From NCBI RefSeq assembly GCF_008369115.1, contig NZ_VOAZ01000003.1, forward strand, positions 124,001-188,000: DNA of 64,000 nucleotides, in the 5' to 3' direction. The notes beneath the pieces are model-generated. The model was not told the origin of the DNA and did no database searches. It saw only the letters and a list, made by a program, of their open reading frames with translations. Position 1 is the first letter of the stretch. Each line of letters opens with the position of its first letter. The DNA comes from Psychrobacter sp. ANT_WB68. Its GTDB lineage: Bacteria > Pseudomonadota > Gammaproteobacteria > Pseudomonadales > Moraxellaceae. Of the stretch, positions 54,801-64,000 are shown in pieces. The position numbers and the translations under genes are program-made.

Positions 54801-56738
54801 TTAACTGTCTTCGCCTAAGAAGCCACCACTTTGACGCTGCCACAAGCGTGCATAAACGCCATTTAACGCCAGCAGCTCATCATGACTGCCTTGCTCAATA
54901 ATACGACCTTTATCCATCACCACCAGTCTATCAAGGGCGGCAATGGTAGATAGTCTATGCGCAATCGCGATAACGGTCTTGCCAGTCATAATGTCATTTA
55001 GGCTTTCGGTAATGGCAAACTCAATCTCAGAATCGAGCGCACTGGTCGCCTCATCCAATAATAAAATTGGGGCGTTTTTAAGCATAACGCGTGAGATAGC
55101 AATGCGCTGACGTTGACCACCAGATAGCTTGACACCACGCTCGCCGACATGGGTATCAAGACCAGTATTGCCTTTGTCATCATATAAATCGTTGATAAAG
55201 TCCCATGCTTGTGCTTGCTTGGCAGCCGTGATGATTTCCTCATCGGTTGCGTCAGGACGACCGTAAGCGATGTTTTCACGGACGGTACGATGCAATAAAG
55301 AGGTATCTTGAGTGACCATGCCGATTTGTTGACGTAAAGACTCTTGGGTCACTTCATCAATCGCTTGTCCATCGATATAGATTTTACCTTTATCGACGTC
55401 AAAAAAGCGCAGAAGTAAATTGACCAAGGTGGATTTACCCGCACCTGAGCGCCCAACCAGACCGATTTTCTCACCCGGTTGGATATCCAAGTAAAAATTA
55501 TCTAGTAGCTTAGCGTATGAGGTTCCCGCAGCATAATCAATACCATCCTCATTAACGTTATCAAGACGTTTGGCTAATTTATGCGTATTTAAACCTGTAT
55601 TATCGTCTTCGCCTTCATAACTAAAATCGACATGATCAAAGACGATACGACCATCGGTGACTTTAAGTGTAGTCGCGTTTGGCTTATCAACGATGGTTTG
55701 TGGCGCCGATAACGTACACATGCCGTCTTGTACCGTACCGATACTTTCAAATAAACTGGCGGTTTGCCACATAATCCATTGCGTGAGACCGTTTAAACGC
55801 AGTGCCATCGCCGTCGCGGCGGCAATTGCCCCAACCCCAATTGCGCCTTGCTGCCATAAATAGAGGCTGATACCGGCTGTCGAGCTGACCAAAATCACAC
55901 TAATTAAATGGGTCGAGACTTCTAAATAACTGACCCAGCGCATCTGTGCATGGACAGTACCCAAAAATTGTCCCATAGCGTTTTTGGCATAACCAAGCTC
56001 ACGGCGCGAATGACTAAATAGCTTCACGGTCATGATATTGGCATAAGCGTCGGTTATACGTCCCGTCATCAAAGCGCGGGCATCGGCTTGTACAATCGCC
56101 GTTTGTTTCAGTTTGGGGATAAAGTACCACATCGCCAGCCAAACTAAGACAAACCAAGCGATAAATGGGATTAATAATAAGCTGTCTAAATTAAATAAAA
56201 TCACGCCGGTAGTAATAAAGTAGACGGCGACATACATAAACATGTCGGTGACCGTCATCACGGTATCACGCACCGCCAATGCCGTTTGCATCACCTTAGC
56301 AGAAACGCGACCAGAGAATTCGTCTTGATAAAACTGCATTGATTGCCCAAGCATGCGCTGATGAAAACGCCAGCGCATTTGCATCGGGAAAACGCCTTGC
56401 AAGGTTTGAAAATGAATAAACGATGAAAAGGCAATCCAGAGTGGACTGACAATCATCACGGCTAGCATCAATAGCAGCATATCGCCTTTTTCTGTCCACA
56501 GATTTTGCGGCGTATAAACGCCAAGCCAATCGACAATATTTCCAATCCACGCAAATAGCATGGCCTCGTAAATACCGATACCGGCAGACAAAATCATAAA
56601 CAGCAATAGCCAACCACGTAGACCTTTGGTACAGGCCCACAAAAACTTGAGCATGCCATCGCTTGGGGATGGCAGCGGCATAGGGGTATCAGGAAAGGCG
56701 GGCAGGCGAGTTTCGAAAAAACGAAATAGAGCATTCAT
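54801..56738 (-). CDS. ABC exporter, fused permease and ATPase (MDR type)
   Basis: 645-residue half-transporter, probably a homodimeric exporter of lipids or drugs. Six membrane helices lie in the first half (first helix about 37-60, WLLLFMILSAGIGIYEAMLF). The ATPase half has Walker A GLVGRSGAGKSTLVNLLL (about 430), LSGGQRQRIAISRVML signature (about 540), Walker B ILLLDEAT and the switch His in IAIAHRLSTI. A hydrophilic insertion of about 25 residues (EGEDDNTGLNTHK...) precedes Walker A. The substrate is not predictable. Confidence 0.92.
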   Translation of the reverse strand: MNALFRFFETRLPAFPDTPMPLPSPSDGMLKFLWACTKGLRGWLLLFMILSAGIGIYEAMLFAWIGNIVDWLGVYTPQNLWTEKGDMLLLMLAVMIVSPLWIAFSSFIHFQTLQGVFPMQMRWRFHQRMLGQSMQFYQDEFSGRVSAKVMQTALAVRDTVMTVTDMFMYVAVYFITTGVILFNLDSLLLIPFIAWFVLVWLAMWYFIPKLKQTAIVQADARALMTGRITDAYANIMTVKLFSHSRRELGYAKNAMGQFLGTVHAQMRWVSYLEVSTHLISVILVSSTAGISLYLWQQGAIGVGAIAAATAMALRLNGLTQWIMWQTASLFESIGTVQDGMCTLSAPQTIVDKPNATTLKVTDGRIVFDHVDFSYEGEDDNTGLNTHKLAKRLDNVNEDGIDYAAGTSYAKLLDNFYLDIQPGEKIGLVGRSGAGKSTLVNLLLRFFDVDKGKIYIDGQAIDEVTQESLRQQIGMVTQDTSLLHRTVRENIAYGRPDATDEEIITAAKQAQAWDFINDLYDDKGNTGLDTHVGERGVKLSGGQRQRIAISRVMLKNAPILLLDEATSALDSEIEFAITESLNDIMTGKTVIAIAHRLSTIAALDRLVVMDKGRIIEQGSHDELLALNGVYARLWQRQSGGFLGEDS

Positions 56739-57168
56739 AGGCAGTGATAAAACATCAATAGCAGTACGCCAAGATAAGTACGATAACGTACTTTCTTGAA
56801 TCTTTACTTTTGTGATTAGGATTGACTGTTATTTTAACAAACTTCGCTTTAATGGCTGCATGCTAATTGTAAGCTGCAGAGTATCGCTTATACTCAACTC
56901 TAGCTTACTCACTGCATGGGTAGTTTCACCAATCCTTTAGGACCTTATCAGTAATAAATAACCAAAATTAAATCACCTACAAAATAAATAGATTGCCGCA
57001 TAAGAAATATTTTGTTACATTCTATGGTTTCGTTGGATTTAGCAACGTTGACAACAAAACTATTTAATGCCTAAAAAGTAACAGAGTATAAGATAAAGGC
57101 AATAATGATATCAGTGTGAAATACTCATAATAAACCCGCCATAGTGTAATTTAACAAGGATGACCTTA
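56739..57168. other. Intergenic region between the ABC exporter and the DMT gene
   Basis: About 430 bp between divergent genes, AT-rich. No gene, repeat or strong promoter pair is supportable by eye. Confidence 0.4.
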
Positions 57169-58017
57169 ATGATGTATCTCATAATAGCGGTGCTCTGTAG
57201 CGTCGCTGTCTCCGTACTTTTAAAAATATTGCGCCAAAAAAATATCGATATTCGCCAAACCATCGTGGCAGGGTATCCTGTGGCCTTTTTACTGACTTGG
57301 GTTTTATTAAAACCAGATGTTAGTAGCATTGGCGCACTCGGGGATGCATGGGGCATCATTATTGCGCTTGGGGTGTTATTGCCTGCGGTATTTATTATTC
57401 TTGGGCGCGCAATTGAATCGGTCGGTATGGTCGCAACCGATGCCGCCCAGCGTTTATCACTTATCATTCCTATTGTTGCCGCTTTTTTACTATTCGGCGA
57501 AGTACTGACAGGTACGCGCATACTTGGGCTAGCGTTAGGGTTTTTGGCACTTGGCGCTTTAGTCTATCGTCCGCAACACGGGCTCATAAATACCCAAGCA
57601 AAGCAGACGCCGCTGTGGTTATTTGGCGTTTGGCTAGGCTATGGCGTTATTGATATCTTGTTTAAACAAGTTGCCAAGCAAGGCGCGGCCTTTCCTTTAA
57701 CCTTGTTTGTGACGTTTGGATTGGCAGGTTTGCTGCTGCTTGGTTACTTGCTTATCACGCGCGTACGCTGGCAAGGTAAAGCTCTTAGCGCAGGCTTATT
57801 ACTTGGAGCGTTAAATATGGGCAATATTTATGCTTATGTGCGCGCGCATCAAGTCTTATCCGAATCGCCAAGCATCGTCTTTACGGGTATGAACGTCGGT
57901 GTGATTGCAGTGGCAACTTTAATAGGTGTGGGAGTATTTAAAGAGTCGCTTAATCGTATCAATATCGTCGGTTTATTATTGGCAGTTTGCTGTGTGGTAG
58001 TATTGTTTTTGGCTTAA
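57169..58017 (+). CDS. EamA/DMT-family membrane transporter
   Basis: Inner-membrane protein of about 282 residues with some ten hydrophobic helices in two EamA-like repeats, as in drug/metabolite transporters. Segments include PVAFLLTWVLLKP, IIPIVAAFLLFGEVLTGTRILGLALGFLALGALVY and the corresponding second-half NVGVIAVATLIGVGVFKESLNRINIVGLLLAVCCVVVLFLA. The frame opens at ATG 57160, but AAGGAT seven bases before 57169 points to the later ATG. The substrate is unknown. Confidence 0.8.
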   Translation: MMYLIIAVLCSVAVSVLLKILRQKNIDIRQTIVAGYPVAFLLTWVLLKPDVSSIGALGDAWGIIIALGVLLPAVFIILGRAIESVGMVATDAAQRLSLIIPIVAAFLLFGEVLTGTRILGLALGFLALGALVYRPQHGLINTQAKQTPLWLFGVWLGYGVIDILFKQVAKQGAAFPLTLFVTFGLAGLLLLGYLLITRVRWQGKALSAGLLLGALNMGNIYAYVRAHQVLSESPSIVFTGMNVGVIAVATLIGVGVFKESLNRINIVGLLLAVCCVVVLFLA

Positions 58018-58177
58018 CTTCGAGCGTTTAAATTAGCAAAAATTTAACTTATCAACGATAGGCACACGGCATGTCCTATGTTAAGGTTATTTATAGTCAA
58101 GCTCACGTCATCGGAGGGCTGATTCACTTATTATAATAATGTTTGACCCTTATTAATTAGGATAGGATATCTACTCA

Positions 58178-59068
58178 ATGGAATATAAAAAACAATTACA
58201 GCGTATCAAAAATGGTTCAGGTTTTATCGCTGCCCTTGATCAAAGCGGTGGCAGTACGCCAAAGGCGTTAGAGAACTACGGCGTCGATGGTGATGCTTAT
58301 GACAATGACGAAGCCATGTTTGACTTGGTGCATGAGATGCGCGCGCGTATCATGACTTGTAATACCTTTGATAATGAGCGTGTCCTTGGCGCTATCTTGT
58401 TTGAAGATACCATGGAGCGTGAGGTCAATGGCAAGCCAACTGCCAACTACCTATGGGAAGATAAAAATATCGTACCGTTCTTAAAGGTAGATAAGGGTTT
58501 GGCTGAGCATATGAATGGCGTGCAAGTGATGCGCCCGATGCCAAATTTAGACTTGCTACTAGATAAGGCAAAAAACTATCCGGTGTTTGGCACCAAGATG
58601 CGCTCAGTGATTTATGAGCCAAGTGTCGATGGTATTGAGCTTGTGGTGCAGCAGCAGTTTGATGTGGCAAAGCAGATTATCTCCAAAGGTTTGATGCCTA
58701 TTGTTGAACCTGAAGTGGATATCAACAGTAGCAAAAAACATGACTGCGAAATCATCCTTAAAACCAGTATTTTGCACAATCTTGAGCGTTTAAACGACGA
58801 CCAACAAGTGATGCTAAAACTGACCTTGCCAGATGAAGCGGGCTTTTATCAAGCGCTTATCGATCATCCTAAAGTATTAAAAGTGGTGGCGCTATCGGGT
58901 GGTTATAGTCGTCATGATGCCTGCGAAAAGCTGAAACAAAACCCCGGTATGATTGCCAGTTTCTCACGTGCCTTTACCGAAGGATTAAGCAAGCAACAAA
59001 CTGACGAAGAGTTTGCTAATACTATCAATGCTTCTATTGAAGAGATTTATGAGGCATCGAAGATTTAA
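58178..59068 (+). CDS. fba: Class I fructose-bisphosphate aldolase
   Basis: Schiff-base aldolase splitting or forming fructose-1,6-bisphosphate. It has 296 residues. Class I signatures are GFIAALDQSGGSTPKALE near the start (about residues 16-33), KMRSVIYE, PIVEPEVDI and a Schiff-base Lys in VMLKLTLP (about 215). The ATG at 58178 is preceded by a weak AGGATA. It is metal-independent, unlike the class II enzyme of most gammaproteobacteria. It shares a bidirectional terminator with thiC. Confidence 0.93.
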   Translation: MEYKKQLQRIKNGSGFIAALDQSGGSTPKALENYGVDGDAYDNDEAMFDLVHEMRARIMTCNTFDNERVLGAILFEDTMEREVNGKPTANYLWEDKNIVPFLKVDKGLAEHMNGVQVMRPMPNLDLLLDKAKNYPVFGTKMRSVIYEPSVDGIELVVQQQFDVAKQIISKGLMPIVEPEVDINSSKKHDCEIILKTSILHNLERLNDDQQVMLKLTLPDEAGFYQALIDHPKVLKVVALSGGYSRHDACEKLKQNPGMIASFSRAFTEGLSKQQTDEEFANTINASIEEIYEASKI

Positions 59069-59116
59069 CACAGGCTATTAAACGTCATCTGTTACTGCCA
59101 TAAGTTATTCGTTCAT

Positions 59117-59149
59117 AAAAAAAGCGCTACTCGTGAGTAGCGCTTTTTT
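59117..59149. terminator. Bidirectional terminator between fba and thiC
   Basis: A 14- to 15-bp stem (59117-59131 with 59136-59149, ending in AGCGCTACT/AGTAGCGCT) with a 4-nt loop, an A run before it and a T run after it. It serves both converging genes. Confidence 0.93.
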
Positions 59150-59182
59150 GTGAGCTAAAGATTAAGGGTTAATGCTGAGCGG

Positions 59183-61540
<2,358 letters not shown>

Positions 61541-61646
61541 GACTTCCCTGCGTCGGTACTAACCGCATCAGGTTCGGCGGGTGATCTCTCAGCGAATGTA
61601 TTGACAAGCTTATAAAGTAAGCTTGTCATACACCGCACCCCGAGTC
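61541..61646 (-). promoter_or_regulatory. TPP riboswitch (thi element)
   Basis: On the minus strand the sequence has the thi-box order: GGGGTGC, then the P3 arm, CTGAGAGATCACCC, then GAACCTGATGCGGTTAGTACCG and AGGGA. These are the conserved thiamine pyrophosphate aptamer elements. P3 is extended by an 11-bp perfect hairpin (61602-61612 with 61618-61628). It lies upstream of thiC. Confidence 0.95.
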
Positions 61647-61824
61647 TGTCAGTGTTGTAAAATCAGTCTCATACTAACAAACTATAGGGTTGATGCCTAG
61701 TCATTTACCGTTTGTTAGTTGAGATGAAATCGTGGTACTTTCAATTTGATTACTGTCTTTTCAATCAACAACAGTCTTTTTAATTAATGCCAGTTTTTTT
61801 GATCAACGAAAGTCATCATTCGAA

Positions 61825-62115
61825 CTATTTTTCTGGCGTCCAGCCCTGCGCGCGCTCATAGTCTTCGTTATCTAAGAACTTCTCACGTTGCTCAGTTAAG
61901 AACTTTTTAGCTTCAGGGTCTAGCATGCTGAGATGGTTTTCATTAATCAGCATGGTTTGCTGTTCAAGCCACTCTTTCCATGCTTTATCAGAGACGGTTT
62001 CTTGCAGCTCTTGACCTTTCTTATTAGGAAAAGGTGGATGCGGCATTTTTGGTAATTCTTGTTTATATTTGCGGCAAAAAACCGTATTGGCTTGCGGATT
62101 AAAAGTCTCAGTCAT
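61825..62115 (-). CDS. yggX: Oxidative damage protection / Fe(II)-trafficking protein YggX
   Basis: Small cytosolic protein of 96 residues that protects Fe-S proteins and handles iron. The family sequence is clear: [12 protein letters not shown] with the conserved Cys (about residue 14), [33 protein letters not shown] and the C-terminal [21 protein letters not shown]. The N-terminus is about nine residues longer than the usual MARTVFC start. AAGGATT precedes the ATG at 62115. It appears monocistronic. Confidence 0.93.
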   Translation of the reverse strand: MTETFNPQANTVFCRKYKQELPKMPHPPFPNKKGQELQETVSDKAWKEWLEQQTMLINENHLSMLDPEAKKFLTEQREKFLDNEDYERAQGWTPEK

Positions 62116-62288
62116 AAGGCAATCCTTATTAGTTAATGGTATTAAATTATTAAATGTAATATTGGTATCGACCTATGATAACGGTCTTCGAGGGTTTAGC
62201 CAAGGATAACAGGTGTAGAGAAGGTAACAGCCCATGTAGCTATTGATGTTCATAACCATATTTATAAAACCATATTTATAAAACTATC

Positions 62289-62328
62289 TGCATAAAAATA
62301 CCCGCGATGATGCGGGTATTTTTATGCA
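62289..62328 (-). terminator. Terminator of argH
   Basis: A 17-bp perfect stem (62289-62305 with 62312-62328) with a 6-nt loop. The stem itself carries A/T runs at its base. It lies 43 bp past the argH stop on the minus strand. Confidence 0.93.
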
Positions 62329-62370
62329 TGGGCTAATGCTGGGATTAGACCTTGTATGATGCTGCTGGCT

Positions 62371-63876
62371 TTACGCAAATACTTTTAAACGCGCACGACC
62401 ATTAACCACCGCTTGCTTCACTTGATTTGGTGCAGTACCACCCAAGTGATCACGCGCTGCCAATGAACCTTCTAGCGTTAGATACTCAAAGACATCATCA
62501 CCAATCGCATCGCTAAACTGCTGCAGCTGAGCTAAAGACAAGTCGCTTAAATCAACTCCTTCTTTAATACCCAAAGCAACGGCATTGCCGACCACTTCAT
62601 GGGCATCACGGAAAGCCACACCGTTGCGAACGAGGTAATCTGCCAAATCTGTGGCTGTCGCATAACCTTTCATGGTAGCTGCGCGCATATTTTCTTTATT
62701 TGGCGTGATGTTCGGTAGCATATCAGCAAATGCTAATAGCGAACCCGTTAAGGTATCGACGCAATCAAATAACGGCTCTTTGTCTTCTTGGTTGTCTTTA
62801 TTATAAGCAAGCGGCTGGCTTTTCATCAGGCTAAGCAGCGTCATTAACTGGCCAAAGACACGCGCCGCTTTACCACGAACAAGCTCTGGTACATCAGGGT
62901 TTTTCTTTTGCGGCATAATCGATGAGCCAGTACAGAAGCGATCTGGTATCTGTACAAAGTTAAATTGTGCAGACATCCACAGGATAATCTCTTCGCTCAT
63001 GCGTGACATATGCATCATCAAGATAGAGGCGGCTGAAGTGAACTCAATGGCAAAATCTCGGTCTGATACGGCGTCTAAAGAGTTTTGGCAAATACCTTCA
63101 AAACCTAGCAATTTGGCAGTGATAGTACGATCGATTGGGAAGGTCGTGCCAGCAAGGGCGGCACTACCAAGCGGCATCTGATTGATACGGCGACGGGCAT
63201 CGACAAGACGCTCTGTATCGCGGTATAACATCTCAAACCATGCCATTACGTGATGGCCAAAGCTGACAGGCTGCGCGGTTTGCAAATGGGTAAAACCTGG
63301 CATAATCGTGTTGGTATGCTGTTCAGCCAAATCGAGCAGGCCGCTCTGCAAACGTACCAATAGCGCAATGATATTATCGGTTTCTTCACGCAACCATAGA
63401 CGGATATCGGTGGCAACCTGATCATTACGGCTACGGCCAGTATGCAGCTTTTTGCCTACCGCGCCGACAATATCAGTCAAGCGTGATTCGACGTTCATGT
63501 GTACGTCCTCTAACGCAATCGACCAGTTAAACTCGCCTGCTTCAATCTCGCGTAGTACTTGCTGCAAACCTTCAATGATGGTTGCAACTTCACTAGCTTC
63601 TAAGATACCGCACTCTTTAAGCATGGTGGCGTGGGCAATTGAGCCTTGAATATCGTGACGGGCAAAGCGTTGGTCAAAGCCGACCGAAGCAGTAAAGGCG
63701 GCTACAAAGCTGTCCGTCGCTTCACTAAAGCGACCACCCCACATCTGCTGACCCTGACTACTTGCAGGGCTGTGCGCTGCAGCAGTATTTGTTAGAGAAG
63801 CTTCTGTGCTAGAATCAGAAACAGCTGGATTTTTATTTGAATCGGGATTACTAATATTTGAAGAGTTGGCGTTCAT
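62371..63876 (-). CDS. argH: Argininosuccinate lyase
   Basis: Last step of arginine synthesis: argininosuccinate to arginine and fumarate. It has 501 residues from ATG 63876. The fumarase/aspartase signature [15 protein letters not shown] with the catalytic Ser is near residue 325. [17 protein letters not shown] and [11 protein letters not shown] are further family marks. Before the usual start (MWGGRFSE) there is an Asn/Ser/Ala-rich extension of about 45 residues with no known role, so the true start could be the internal Met. The window edge cuts off the upstream neighbours. Confidence 0.94.
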   Translation of the reverse strand: MNANSSNISNPDSNKNPAVSDSSTEASLTNTAAAHSPASSQGQQMWGGRFSEATDSFVAAFTASVGFDQRFARHDIQGSIAHATMLKECGILEASEVATIIEGLQQVLREIEAGEFNWSIALEDVHMNVESRLTDIVGAVGKKLHTGRSRNDQVATDIRLWLREETDNIIALLVRLQSGLLDLAEQHTNTIMPGFTHLQTAQPVSFGHHVMAWFEMLYRDTERLVDARRRINQMPLGSAALAGTTFPIDRTITAKLLGFEGICQNSLDAVSDRDFAIEFTSAASILMMHMSRMSEEIILWMSAQFNFVQIPDRFCTGSSIMPQKKNPDVPELVRGKAARVFGQLMTLLSLMKSQPLAYNKDNQEDKEPLFDCVDTLTGSLLAFADMLPNITPNKENMRAATMKGYATATDLADYLVRNGVAFRDAHEVVGNAVALGIKEGVDLSDLSLAQLQQFSDAIGDDVFEYLTLEGSLAARDHLGGTAPNQVKQAVVNGRARLKVFA

Positions 63877-63962
63877 ATCGGTACAAGACAAGTCAAGAGA
63901 ATAAGAACTCAAGTATAGCAAATGATGAGGTTGCCTTACTAGCGGAGCGCTTAGAGTTTTTT

Positions 63963-64000
63963 ATGCCCAAGCTCATGGACATCATGAAGCCTTGGCAATG
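63963..64000 (+). CDS. Possible start of a divergent gene (partial)
   Basis: ATG at 63963 opens a frame of 12 codons (MPKLMDIMKPWQ) running off the window end, divergent from argH. In Pseudomonas the gene divergent from argH is the algZ/fimS sensor kinase, but too little is visible to call a family or even to be sure that it is a gene. Confidence 0.25.
   Translation, partial: MPKLMDIMKPWQ

Overview
The window reads as a chromosomal segment of a Psychrobacter species (Moraxellaceae, Gammaproteobacteria). The reasons are the moderate GC and AT-rich intergenic DNA, typical gammaproteobacterial blocks (rimP-nusA-infB-rbfA-truB, rpsO-pnp, lptFG, pilBCD), CbpA/CbpM and SstT, and above all a gene at 50051-51163 that I recognise as a relative of Balon, the aeRF1-like ribosome hibernation factor described in Psychrobacter urativorans. 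Genus is inference from recognition; no database search was run.

Layout. 1-12.7 kb: dsbB end, gshA, a lone roadblock/LC7 protein, erpA, the ABC-F factor yheS (its coding sequence contains a perfect 16-bp parS palindrome), an RlpA-like barrel protein, cbpA-cbpM, sstT, holC-pepA and an isochorismatase-fold hydrolase. 13.2-15.8 kb: lptF-lptG (LPS export) ending at a strong bidirectional terminator, facing an RsmC-like methyltransferase with a changed catalytic motif. 16.7-18.4 kb is the accessory spot: an AT-rich gene fusing a Mrr-like PD-(D/E)XK domain to an ImmA/IrrE metallopeptidase, followed by a diverged copy of the last 17 codons of xerD, a DUF3817 membrane protein and the real xerD.

19-33 kb: a methyltransferase, tusA, ruvX, yqgE, recN, ppnP (with a long structured leader), rlmB facing coaE, the type IV pilus genes pilD, pilC and pilB, tpiA and secG. 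33.3-46 kb: tRNA-Leu(GAG), initiator tRNA-fMet with a near-consensus promoter, the rimP-nusA-infB-rbfA-truB block, a DJ-1/PfpI protein followed by two tiny acidic genes, rpsO and pnp. 46-64 kb: a degenerate macro-domain protein, a membrane-anchored coiled-coil protein, prlC-yheV, the Balon-like gene, an EEP-family hydrolase, a quinone-reductase-like MDR protein, an AlkB-like dioxygenase, an alpha/beta hydrolase, an ABC exporter, a DMT transporter, class I fructose-bisphosphate aldolase, thiC behind a TPP riboswitch, yggX and argH.

Much of the window is housekeeping, centred on translation and RNA (rimP, nusA, infB, rbfA, truB, rpsO, pnp, rlmB, two tRNAs, an ABC-F factor and the hibernation factor). 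The most notable items are the Balon-like gene with 13-bp tandem repeats upstream, the nuclease-metallopeptidase fusion beside a xerD tail remnant, the parS site inside yheS, and the lone degenerate macro domain. No CRISPR array, insertion sequence, prophage or rRNA operon was seen.
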